DNA of 64,000 bases from Prolixibacteraceae bacterium (GTDB lineage: Bacteria > Bacteroidota > Bacteroidia > Bacteroidales > Prolixibacteraceae). Location of the stretch: contig JANQHI010000033.1 of assembly GCA_028282705.1 (NCBI GenBank), positions 62,001-126,000 on the forward strand. The letters are read 5' to 3'. This document shows, one piece after another, positions 32,851 to 41,732 of the stretch; position 1 is the first letter of the stretch; each line of letters begins with the position of its first letter. The notes below the pieces were generated by a model, which was given only the letters and a program-made list of their open reading frames with translations, did no database searches and was not told where the DNA came from. A program made the position numbers and the translations under genes.

Positions 32851-33912
32851 ATGAAGAAAAATAAATATACACTCTGGTTGATAATTATATTAATACTGAT
32901 CACTACCGGAATCATAATGAAAATCATACTTCATAAAGATGAAAATTTAGTAAATCAGAAATCTGAAAAATTGAAGGGATCAACAAAATCTATTTTAAAT
33001 TATGATGTTAAACAAATAAGTGTTAGCACATGGAATGAGACTTCGGGTTTACCTTTTAGCCAAGTGCCAGGAGCAAACCTTGGAGCTACCTCGTTTGAGG
33101 TAATTGATAAAAACAGAATTGCTTATTTATGTAACTCTACCAGCGAAATAATTATCACAAATAACTCAACAGGAAAGTCAATTGAAAAATTTCAAGTAAT
33201 ATTCGCTCCCCGTGATTTTATTTATGAAAATGGAATTTTTTATGTTCTTTCAGAATATGAGGTAACATTATATGATGAAATTGGCAATGTGATAACAAAA
33301 TGCCCATTCCCTATTGACTATAAAGGAGTTGAAAGACTTAAACGATACAATGATGCTACTTATCTACTACTCCCTTCAGGAAATAGCTTAATGGTAGAAG
33401 ATTGTGGATCACCCATTGAGCCTATTGAATTCAAAGGAATTATAACTGATATTGGAAAATTCATTTTATCACAGATAACAGGGCATAATTCTTATTCCAT
33501 CAAAGTTACACAATCAAAAGATAAGATATTCGAACGAACATTCACAACTGATAAGAAGGTAGCAGGCATTTTTATTGTAGGTGCTACTAATGACCGCATT
33601 ATTATTGATGTTCAAACATATATTTCAGAAAATCCTATTAAAGTTGAACGTATTATTGGATCAATAGTTTTGAGTAAAGATGGGTTGGGAGATATTATTT
33701 ATGGAACAAAAGTCCCTGATTGTTATCATGTAATATCCAACAAAGATTTTGACATAGCTGAAACTGGAAATATTTACAATATGATTAGCTCTCCTAAAGG
33801 TGTGTTTATTTTTTTGCTTTCCGAGACAAATTCAAAAAGCACAAATGGTTACCCTTCTTCTTTAATTGAAACAAAAACTCATGCAAACGACAATCTTATT
33901 AAACTTGATTAA
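32851..33912 (+). CDS. Membrane-anchored protein, probable beta-propeller
   Basis: 353 residues from ATG 32851 (MKKNKYTLWLIIILILITTG); the longer ORF from 32788 is unlikely. One N-terminal TM anchor (about 8-27) is followed by an extracytoplasmic part with repeated beta-strand pattern (FEVIDKNRIAYLCNSTSEI, DFIYENGIFYVLSEYEVTLY, RYNDATYLLLPSG), consistent with a propeller or 6-bladed sensor-like fold. No catalytic motif is seen. It lies 24 bases before the large T9SS protein and may help present or anchor it. Not recognised by name. Confidence 0.6.
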   Translation: MKKNKYTLWLIIILILITTGIIMKIILHKDENLVNQKSEKLKGSTKSILNYDVKQISVSTWNETSGLPFSQVPGANLGATSFEVIDKNRIAYLCNSTSEIIITNNSTGKSIEKFQVIFAPRDFIYENGIFYVLSEYEVTLYDEIGNVITKCPFPIDYKGVERLKRYNDATYLLLPSGNSLMVEDCGSPIEPIEFKGIITDIGKFILSQITGHNSYSIKVTQSKDKIFERTFTTDKKVAGIFIVGATNDRIIIDVQTYISENPIKVERIIGSIVLSKDGLGDIIYGTKVPDCYHVISNKDFDIAETGNIYNMISSPKGVFIFLLSETNSKSTNGYPSSLIETKTHANDNLIKLD

Positions 33913-33936
33913 ATGATACAAAATACCATATAAGCA

Positions 33937-36900
33937 ATGAAAAATTATACATATTTAATTATCTCACCGCTTAAGCCGAAAAATTTGAACAAAAGCAATT
34001 TTAATGTGATATCCAGATCGATTGCGTTATTCTTAACGGTAATCTGTTTCTTATTGAGTAGTTATTTTAGTTCTGCACAAATTTCGAGAGCTCAGATCAT
34101 AAACAACGCATCACCATATACAAGTTTTTCATGGACTGCAAGTTCATGTAATCTTTGGAGTGGCAAATCTTGTGGAGGAAGAAATGTTTATTCGGCAGAT
34201 ATCCCATGGGTTAACATTGGCATCAATGTATCAATGCCTTATTGTTGGGGTGGGTGGTCAACACGTGCAGAACATAATACTGCGATGGCAAATTGTAAAT
34301 CAGCAGGAGATATATGTTCTTTGTCAGGAGGAGGATGTTCTGGAGGTGGAGCTGGTTTATCTTGTGCTAGTGGACATGATTGTTCTGGATTGATTTCTAG
34401 AGCATGGGGACTATCTTCTAAGCAAAGCACATCGACTCTACCCAGCCTATCAACTTCAATTCCATTGAGTCAAGTACAACCAGGAGATATTTTAAATGTT
34501 GCAGGTTCTCACACCAGGTTAGTTGAAACAAATTATGGAAATGGTAATTATCGGGTTATTGAAGCATCTGGTACCGATTGGAAAACAGCTTACCATACTT
34601 ATACGGCAGCTCAACTCGCCTCTTACGATCCAAGATGTCCAAATGCAAATATTGTAATAGGTGGTTGTTCGAGTGGAGGTGCGCCTTCCAATGATAATTG
34701 TCCAGGGACATCTATAACATCCAATGGTGCATGTATTTCAGGTACTGTTGCGGGCGCTACCAGTTCATATGGAGCTAATCGGTGCAATGGCTGCAATTGT
34801 ACTTCCCCTGATGATAAAGATGTATATTATTATTTTGCTGCACAAGCAACAAGTCATACAGTTACTGTGTCAAATTATGCTTCCAATTTTGATGCAGTTA
34901 TTGAATTAAGAACTGCATGCTCATATAACACATCTTTGGGGTGTTATGACCCGACTGGTGTACCAACATCTGTATCTTATACATGGAATAATCTCACTAT
35001 TGGACAAACTTATTATATACGTATTTTTGAATACAACTATACAGGAACACCACCTAGTTCGCCAACATTTCAAGTCTGTGTAACTCATGCTTCAAATGCG
35101 TTGCCTGACTTAAAGATTTCAACAGGAACTCAATCAGCAAATCCATCATCGGTTGCCGCAGGATCAAATATAACTGCCTACTGTTCTGAAGACAATTCCG
35201 GAACTACAAGTGCCGGTGCAAATCATGTTACTTTATGGCTTTCATCTAACAATATCCTGATTGAATCACAAGATATAAAACTTGGTCAAATTGCTTTCCC
35301 AACAGTTCCAGCCCTATCAAATACAGCAGTTTTAAATACATCCGTACAAATCCCTCCTAATATAAATCCAGGAAACTATTATCTTTTTTTCTGGGCAGAT
35401 GGCAACAAAGTGGTCACTGAAAGTAATGAAGAAAACAATTTTGCCAGCACTCAAATTTCGGTTACTTCAGCTCTTACAGTATCTCCATCCAGCTTAACAT
35501 TAGGGGCAGCTTCAGGAAGCAATAACCAAATAAGCGTGAGTTCCAACGTAAGCTGGACTGCAAGCGACAATGCTTCCTGGTTAAGCGTATCCCCATCCAG
35601 TGGATCAAATAACGGGACTGTTACCGTAACTGCAACAAGTGAGAACACTTCTACAAATCCACGAAGTGGTACTGTAACAATATCTGGGAACGGGATTACT
35701 AGGACTGTATCGGTAACCCAGAACGGCGCAGCTTCAACACTAACTATTACTCCATCAAGTTTATCCTTAGGGGCAGCTTCAGGGAGCAATGACCAAATTA
35801 CTGTAAGTTCAAATGTAAGCTGGTCTGCAAGCGACAATGCTTCTTGGTTAAGCGTATCCCCATCCAGTGGATCAAATAACGGGACTGTAACGGTAACAGC
35901 CACTTCTGAGAATACATCCACAAATCCACGGAGTGCCACTGTAACAATATCTGGGAACGGGATTACAAGGACAGTATCAGTTACCCAAAACGGGACAGCA
36001 GCCTCTCTAACTGTAAGCCCATCAAATTTATCCTTAGCCTCAGTTTCAGGGAGCAACGACCAAATCAATGTAAGTTCAAATATAAGCTGGTCTGCAAGCG
36101 ACAATGCTTCTTGGCTAAGTGTGTCACCATCAAATGGATCAAACAATAGGACAGTGACTGTAACTGCAACAAGTGAAAATACATCAACAAATTCACGATC
36201 TGCCACTGTTACAATATCCGGGAGTGGGATAACAAGAACAATATCAGTTACCCAAAACGGGGCAGCAGCCTCTCTAACTGTAAGCCCATCAAATTTATCC
36301 TTAGCCTCAGCTTCAGGGAGCAACGACCAAATCAGTTTAAGTTCAAATGTGAACTGGTCTGCAAGCGACAATGCATCATGGTTAAGTGTGTCACCATCTA
36401 GTGGTTCAAACAATGGGACTATTACTGTTACTGCTACAAGTGAGAACACATCAACAAATTCACGATCTGCCACTGTTACAATATCTGGGAATGGGATAAC
36501 AAGGACGGTATCGGTTTCACAACAGCCAGCTCCATGTTCCGAACCAACTTCACCCAGCAGTGCTACAGCAAGCCAAACCACAATAACTGCTGGGCAATCA
36601 ACAACGCTACAAATTAATGGGGGAGAACTGAATGACGCGCCAAACTGGGTTTGGTATATAGGAGGTTGCGGTGGTACGCAGGTTGGGACTAGGACATCAT
36701 TATCAGTTTCGCCAACATCAACAACTACTTACTATGTACAGGCTTCAGCTTGTGGGATATCTACAACCTGCAGATCGGTAACAATAACAGTAAATCCCTG
36801 TGTGACACCAGCAATAACAAGTCAACCTGTTGACGTAAGTGTAACATCACCTAACGGTGTAAATTTCAGCATTGAAGCGAATGGCTCAAACAATCTATAC

Positions 36901-38238
36901 CAGTGGCAATATAGTCAGGGTTTTACATGGCAGAATTTGTCAAATAACTCAACTTACTCTGGAGTAAATACTGCAACACTGAACATTAGCGCAACATCAA
37001 TCAACATGAATGGTTATCAGTATCGATGTCATGTCTCTAGTTCCTGTATTTCGACTAACTTAAATAGTAGCCCTGCAACTTTGCTGGTTACTGAACCTTG
37101 TTCAGAGATATTAACTCCCAGTGTTAGTATTAGTGCTAATCCATCTGAGGCTATTTGTTCTGGTCAAAATGTAATATTTACAGCAACATCCATCAATGGA
37201 GGGACATCGCCAATCTACCAATGGAAAAGAAATGGCATAAATGTTAGCTCAGGAATAACATATAGCAGTAGTTCTCTGGAAAATGGTGATGTGATAACAT
37301 GCGAGATGACCTCCAATGCCCCATGTGTTAATCCTGCAACAGCATCTGAATCTTTAACAGTATCCGTAATGCCGGTTGTGGCAGAGGCTACTCAAATAAT
37401 CATTTCTTCGGGAGTTAATCCAACCTGTATCGGAGAATCAGTTACTTACACAACCCCCAATATTGATGGAGCTTCTTCGTATGTATGGACATTGGTGTCA
37501 GGTGCTATAATTAATAGTGAATCCAATAGCATTTCAGTTAATTATACTAATAGTGTCACTGGTACAATTAAAGTTAAAGGGCAAAATGCATGCAGTGAAG
37601 GATTGGAAACTGCATTGCAGGTAGTAGTTAATCCTGCATACCAAATTTACGAAGAACGATCAATTTGCCAGGGAGATAGTTATCAAGGTTGGGAATCTAG
37701 TGGGCAATATCAGCGCAACTTAATCTCAGGCTCCGGTTGCGATAGTGTCGTTACCACCTATCTCACTGTTTATGCTAATCCTGAAAAACCTACAATTAAG
37801 CAAGTGCATGATACACTTATTTCGAGTGCAGTTTCAGGTAACCAATGGTGTAAAAACGATATAGAATTGCTTGGAGAGAACAATCAGAAGCTTATTGTTA
37901 GCGAAAGTGGAGAATACCATACTTTCGTTACTAATGAGAATGGATGTAAGTCTGAAGTTTCTGATAAATTACACGTTATTCCAACCAATAATCAAGTTTA
38001 TTCGCTTAGTCAAATAAAAGTATATCCAAATCCAACAACAGGTATTATTACCATTGAAGGATTGCCTGAGAATGAAAAAGCAGAAATAGCAATTTATGAT
38101 ATGAATGGTAGCGTGATAAAAAAACTAGTTTCGTATTCATCAGTATTCCAGATAGATATAAAAAATGTTGTTTCTGGTTCATATTTACTGATAATCAATG
38201 GCGATATTGATAAAGCTGTCAAGATAATAAAGGAGTGA
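33937..38238 (+). CDS. T9SS-exported NlpC/P60 protein with BACON repeats
   Basis: 1433 residues. N-terminal signal anchor/peptide about 24-48 (ending SSAQ). An NlpC/P60 peptidase domain (about 95-240) has C149 in GHDCSGLISRAW and H192 in GSHTRLV, so it is probably an active cell-wall peptidase. Next come a PPC-like region (about 255-385), a CARDB domain (about 387-510), four BACON domains of exactly 89 residues (513-868, 267-bp DNA repeats), Ig-like/PKD-type modules (about 870-1350), and a T9SS type A sorting domain (about 1360-1433: KVYPNPTTGIITIEGLP, IYDMNG, GSYLLII). Such proteins are displayed or released outside. It heads a run with a MORN protein and a two-TM protein. Confidence 0.85.
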   Translation: MKNYTYLIISPLKPKNLNKSNFNVISRSIALFLTVICFLLSSYFSSAQISRAQIINNASPYTSFSWTASSCNLWSGKSCGGRNVYSADIPWVNIGINVSMPYCWGGWSTRAEHNTAMANCKSAGDICSLSGGGCSGGGAGLSCASGHDCSGLISRAWGLSSKQSTSTLPSLSTSIPLSQVQPGDILNVAGSHTRLVETNYGNGNYRVIEASGTDWKTAYHTYTAAQLASYDPRCPNANIVIGGCSSGGAPSNDNCPGTSITSNGACISGTVAGATSSYGANRCNGCNCTSPDDKDVYYYFAAQATSHTVTVSNYASNFDAVIELRTACSYNTSLGCYDPTGVPTSVSYTWNNLTIGQTYYIRIFEYNYTGTPPSSPTFQVCVTHASNALPDLKISTGTQSANPSSVAAGSNITAYCSEDNSGTTSAGANHVTLWLSSNNILIESQDIKLGQIAFPTVPALSNTAVLNTSVQIPPNINPGNYYLFFWADGNKVVTESNEENNFASTQISVTSALTVSPSSLTLGAASGSNNQISVSSNVSWTASDNASWLSVSPSSGSNNGTVTVTATSENTSTNPRSGTVTISGNGITRTVSVTQNGAASTLTITPSSLSLGAASGSNDQITVSSNVSWSASDNASWLSVSPSSGSNNGTVTVTATSENTSTNPRSATVTISGNGITRTVSVTQNGTAASLTVSPSNLSLASVSGSNDQINVSSNISWSASDNASWLSVSPSNGSNNRTVTVTATSENTSTNSRSATVTISGSGITRTISVTQNGAAASLTVSPSNLSLASASGSNDQISLSSNVNWSASDNASWLSVSPSSGSNNGTITVTATSENTSTNSRSATVTISGNGITRTVSVSQQPAPCSEPTSPSSATASQTTITAGQSTTLQINGGELNDAPNWVWYIGGCGGTQVGTRTSLSVSPTSTTTYYVQASACGISTTCRSVTITVNPCVTPAITSQPVDVSVTSPNGVNFSIEANGSNNLYQWQYSQGFTWQNLSNNSTYSGVNTATLNISATSINMNGYQYRCHVSSSCISTNLNSSPATLLVTEPCSEILTPSVSISANPSEAICSGQNVIFTATSINGGTSPIYQWKRNGINVSSGITYSSSSLENGDVITCEMTSNAPCVNPATASESLTVSVMPVVAEATQIIISSGVNPTCIGESVTYTTPNIDGASSYVWTLVSGAIINSESNSISVNYTNSVTGTIKVKGQNACSEGLETALQVVVNPAYQIYEERSICQGDSYQGWESSGQYQRNLISGSGCDSVVTTYLTVYANPEKPTIKQVHDTLISSAVSGNQWCKNDIELLGENNQKLIVSESGEYHTFVTNENGCKSEVSDKLHVIPTNNQVYSLSQIKVYPNPTTGIITIEGLPENEKAEIAIYDMNGSVIKKLVSYSSVFQIDIKNVVSGSYLLIINGDIDKAVKIIKE
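35473..36540 (+). repeat. Four tandem 267-bp repeats encoding BACON domains
   Basis: Units begin at 35473, 35740, 36007 and 36274, each exactly 267 bases (89 residues), with the third and fourth nearly identical at DNA level. They encode consecutive BACON domains, each with NASWLSVSPS and TVTVTATSENTSTN. The high identity means unit number could change by recombination. Confidence 0.9.
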
Positions 38239-38322
38239 CAAACTTAAAAAGTGATTGCCATTTTGAAAAATAAGTAATTAAAAAATAAAGAACAGGAACT
38301 AATTATTTAAAATCTAAAAAAT

Positions 38323-39930
38323 ATGAAAAATCTATTGGCAGTTTTAATTTTTGCATTATTAGGCCTACCTTGCTTCTCTCAGCAAGATAAGCTCCCGGCT
38401 TATCCTAAAGAAATTAACTACATAGGTAAAGTTGCCTATTATAAAGGCTCTCCATTTACAGGTTTATTATTTGATGAAGATACTAAAAAGCAAATAGGTG
38501 AATTTCTTAATGGACAAAAAAATGGTTTGTTTTCAGAATATTTTAAAAATGGCAGAATAAAATATGAAGGACGCTATATTCATGGTGTTAAAGATGGTAC
38601 TCATAAAAAGTGGTCTGAGAATGGAAATAAAATATCAGAAATTAATTATTCAAATGGGAAAAGAAATGGATTATATTCAAAATGGTTTCCTAATAGCAGT
38701 AAAAAAATTGAAGGAAATTATTATGAAGGATATAAAGAAGGAACATTCATTGAATTTAACAGAGAAGGAATTATTAAGTCAAAAATAAGATATTCCCAGG
38801 ATCAATTAAATGGAGAAACCCAAAATTTTTACCTGAATGGAAATTTTAAAAACTCTATTAATTATACAGATGGCAGGAAGAACGGAAAACATTCTGAATG
38901 GCATGAAAATGGAAATTTTAAAAAAGAAATATTTTACAAAAATGATGAGATTTTGGATGGGAGCATAATAGAATATGATGAGTCAGGAAAAGAATTATTT
39001 AAGTTGGAATACAAATCAGGCGTAATCTTATCAGAGTATTTTTACGAAGACAACAAACAGATTATTTACTATAATTATCTAGCAGGTGATAAAAAAGCAG
39101 AAGGAAAATTATTGAATGAAATGAAGAAAGGACATTGGATAGAGTGGTATTTAAATGGTCAAAAAAGCTTTGAAGGCAATTACAAAAAGGGCAAAAGAGA
39201 AGGGAAAGGGATTGAGTATAACAAAGAGGGTATTGTAATATGGAATGGTAATTATAAAGAAGATAAAATAAATGGAGAAGGTTCATTGCTGAAAGGCTCT
39301 ATAACATACAAAGGGGAATGGGACCTGGGTAAAAAAAACGGTATATTTAATGAAATAAGCAGTAATAATTCAAGAGCAGAAGGAAAGTACATAAATGATG
39401 AAAAAGTGGGGTTATGGATAGAAAGGTTTCCAAATGGAAACAAAAAGTCCGAAGCCCAATACACCAATGGTAATATAATAAATGGCAACTATTATGAATG
39501 GTATGATAACGGACAAAAGAAGGAAGAAAAAACTTTTCTTAATTCGCAACTCAATGGCCAATATTCAAAATGGTTTTATAATGGAAAGAATGAAGTCACA
39601 TTAAATTATATTAATGGAAAAATTATAGATGGTCAGTATTTCTACTTTGATAGATTTGGAAACAAAACCAAAGAATTAAATTACAAGAGTGGAAATAAAA
39701 TTAGTGAATATTTGTACTACGGAGGAGTTAAAAATGGAAAATTTGCAGAGTATTATGACGATGGTTCTAAAAAGCTTGAAGGCAGGTATATATCCGGGAA
39801 GAGAAAAATAGACCAACGATATGGAGCAAATCTAAGAAGACACAAGTTTTTAAAAGGAGTTGTAAAAGGTTTAGGTACTGTTGCAACTATTGCCATACTT
39901 GTAGCGTTGGAAGTTGTTACTATGGAGTAA
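38323..39930 (+). CDS. MORN-repeat (YwqK-like) exported protein
   Basis: 535 residues. Signal peptide MKNLLAVLIFALLGLPCFSQ, then about fifteen MORN_2 units (pattern GxxxxWxxNGxxxxExxYxxGxxxG, e.g. HKKWSENGNKISEINYSNG) up to residue 500, and one hydrophobic segment near the C-terminus (GTVATIAILVALEVVTME). MORN_2 proteins of this type are often annotated as YwqK antitoxin-like, though the function of most is unproven. It lies 84 bases after the T9SS NlpC/P60 gene and before the two-TM protein. A role as immunity or periplasmic partner is an inference. Confidence 0.75.
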   Translation: MKNLLAVLIFALLGLPCFSQQDKLPAYPKEINYIGKVAYYKGSPFTGLLFDEDTKKQIGEFLNGQKNGLFSEYFKNGRIKYEGRYIHGVKDGTHKKWSENGNKISEINYSNGKRNGLYSKWFPNSSKKIEGNYYEGYKEGTFIEFNREGIIKSKIRYSQDQLNGETQNFYLNGNFKNSINYTDGRKNGKHSEWHENGNFKKEIFYKNDEILDGSIIEYDESGKELFKLEYKSGVILSEYFYEDNKQIIYYNYLAGDKKAEGKLLNEMKKGHWIEWYLNGQKSFEGNYKKGKREGKGIEYNKEGIVIWNGNYKEDKINGEGSLLKGSITYKGEWDLGKKNGIFNEISSNNSRAEGKYINDEKVGLWIERFPNGNKKSEAQYTNGNIINGNYYEWYDNGQKKEEKTFLNSQLNGQYSKWFYNGKNEVTLNYINGKIIDGQYFYFDRFGNKTKELNYKSGNKISEYLYYGGVKNGKFAEYYDDGSKKLEGRYISGKRKIDQRYGANLRRHKFLKGVVKGLGTVATIAILVALEVVTME

Positions 39931-40003
39931 TAGGTCTCTCTTATATTTGACATTTAAAAGCTTATAACTTTTATAAAATACTCAAATTACAAAATTCAAA
40001 AAA

Positions 40004-41281
40004 ATGAAAACTAATTATTTTACAAAAGTTGAAGATAGGTATGTTTTCAATGTATCGCTGATTTTTTGGCATTTGTTAATTGCACTAGCCACTTTAGCAA
40101 TAATTGCATCAATTTTAATATTCTTATGGGGCATTGTTCCTGCTTCCCTCAAAAAGGTTGAGAAACAACCATATCCTGAGAAAGAAGTTTACCCGGCGCC
40201 AATAAAAGTTTCAATTTCGGAATTAAATCTTGATCGAACAGAAACAAAAGATCTGCCAGAGATAGATGAAAGTATGATCAAGGAAAAAGAGCAAAAGCAA
40301 TTACCAACAGAAGATCTAACTGGCAAAGGTGAATTTGAAGCAATCATTGATACACTTAATGTTTTAATACCCCCCACTAAATATTCATGGAAGGGGAAAG
40401 GTTACTACACCTACCCTCAAGGGAAAACATCCTGGGATATTTATAAACGTGAAATTTATAGACGTTGGGTAGTTACAGAAAGTGGAATAACCGCGAAACT
40501 TAATAGGTCATATCAAAAGACTAATGCTAAAAAGTATACCGAAAAGAAAAAATTAGTTGAAGGATATATTATGATTTTGAAATTACTTCCTGAAAACAAA
40601 AGATTAAACGCATTAGAACAAATGATAAATAATGTGGCAAATAATATTCAGCGAAATAATGCAATTTTAAATGCACTTTCAAACGTTATTTCTAAAATAG
40701 ATAATACAGAAGTAAAAAATATAAATATAATTAGCCTTTTGACAAATTTTGGAGTAAATAATCCAAATGAAGGCATACCATTTATTAACTATGTTTCAAC
40801 TATTATTGGTGAATTTGACAAAACACAACAATATAAAAGCGTAATAAATTTAATTTATGGATTTAATCGTAGATACTTATTCAATCAGAATATTGATCTT
40901 CAAAAAGAAGCAACCAATTTATATATTCCTTTAATTCCGCAGTTAAAAATAGACCAACAATCAGGAGCATTGATTCAATATTATAATGTTTTCCTTGACA
41001 AAAACAATAAAAGGAATGATCAAATCAAGCAAATTGAATCTAATTATGAGCAAGCAATAGCAGAAATTGAAAGTAAATTCGTTGCGGATCAGAAATCAGC
41101 ACTAAGAGTTTATGAATCAAAAAAAGCCAAAAAAGAAAAACTCAGGTTAAGGGCATTGACTGGAATTGGTGGTGGTATTGTACTGATTGTTTTAATTGCT
41201 ACATTCCTTGCATTTTTGTCAATTCAAAGAAGTGTTAGAAAGATGGAGGACAAAATGAACAACTCAAAGGACATTAATTAG
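40004..41281 (+). CDS. Two-TM protein with long helical extracytoplasmic region
   Basis: 425 residues. TM segments at about 23-46 (LIFWHLLIALATLAIIASILIFLWG) and 388-408 (GIGGGIVLIVLIATFLAFLSI) bracket a region rich in lysine, glutamate and asparagine. Residues 330-385 (IKQIESNYEQAIAEIESKF, SKKAKKEKLRLR) look coiled-coil. The N- and C-termini are thus cytoplasmic. Not recognised; no catalytic motif. It follows the MORN gene by 73 bases and ends the operon-like run in front of the IS256 relic. Confidence 0.6.
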   Translation: MKTNYFTKVEDRYVFNVSLIFWHLLIALATLAIIASILIFLWGIVPASLKKVEKQPYPEKEVYPAPIKVSISELNLDRTETKDLPEIDESMIKEKEQKQLPTEDLTGKGEFEAIIDTLNVLIPPTKYSWKGKGYYTYPQGKTSWDIYKREIYRRWVVTESGITAKLNRSYQKTNAKKYTEKKKLVEGYIMILKLLPENKRLNALEQMINNVANNIQRNNAILNALSNVISKIDNTEVKNINIISLLTNFGVNNPNEGIPFINYVSTIIGEFDKTQQYKSVINLIYGFNRRYLFNQNIDLQKEATNLYIPLIPQLKIDQQSGALIQYYNVFLDKNNKRNDQIKQIESNYEQAIAEIESKFVADQKSALRVYESKKAKKEKLRLRALTGIGGGIVLIVLIATFLAFLSIQRSVRKMEDKMNNSKDIN

Positions 41282-41405
41282 TATGTTTTCTCATTATCTG
41301 GACATTATAGTATTCTTAGATTCAATTGTCACTTAATTCTAAATCTTTTGGGTTAGGAAAAAATCCAGAAGGGCTTTTGGCAAAATTTGAATAGTTATAC
41401 AATTA

Positions 41406-41640
41406 AAGACACTGTTTCACAAAATGTGTAAAAAATACCAAGGGTTTGGCTATTTATAGCTTGACCCTTTTTTCAAATATGACCAAGAACTGGTTCAGGA
41501 CAATTCCCCAGTCCCTAATTGGGATTGTCCATTTCTTAGTTGCTTCCCTGGTTGCCAAATATACTGATTTCATTACAGCTTGGTCATTAGGGAAGGAAAG
41601 TTTGTTTTTTGTGTATTTCCTGATCTTGTCTTGCCATGTC
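41406..41640 (-). mobile_element. IS256-family transposase relic (3' end)
   Basis: Reverse-strand frame ending at TAA 41456-41454 reads [51 protein letters not shown] stop, the C-terminal segment of IS256-family (MULE-related) DDE transposases. An in-frame TAG (at about 41639) cuts it off upstream, so only about 60 residues of roughly 400 remain. About 45 bases past the stop, AGACACTGTTTCACAAAATG (about 41407) resembles the terminal inverted repeat of such elements. It marks the right edge of the accessory region. Confidence 0.75.
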
Positions 41641-41646
41641 TAATGA

Positions 41647-41673
41647 AACCGTTCTCTTTTTAAGAGAACGGTT
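41647..41673. other. Perfect 11-bp hairpin next to the IS relic
   Basis: Arms AACCGTTCTCT and AGAGAACGGTT with a five-base loop. No T run follows in either direction; possibly a terminator or attachment-type dyad for ATPase 4 (60 bases away) or part of the IS relic boundary. Confidence 0.45.
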
Positions 41674-41732
41674 CCTTCTGGATACCATCCCTATTTAATG
41701 TGTTTGGCGCAAAGAGATTATATGAGAGAAAT

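Noticed and set aside
35451..36581. 376-residue reverse ORF opposite the BACON repeats
   Set aside because: Antisense shadow of the tandem repeats: repeated acidic/hydrophobic pattern, no domain, no promoter or proper start context; the forward frame has clear domains.
41446..41643. Forward 65-residue ORF in the IS relic
   Set aside because: It is the opposite strand of the recognisable IS256 transposase segment.
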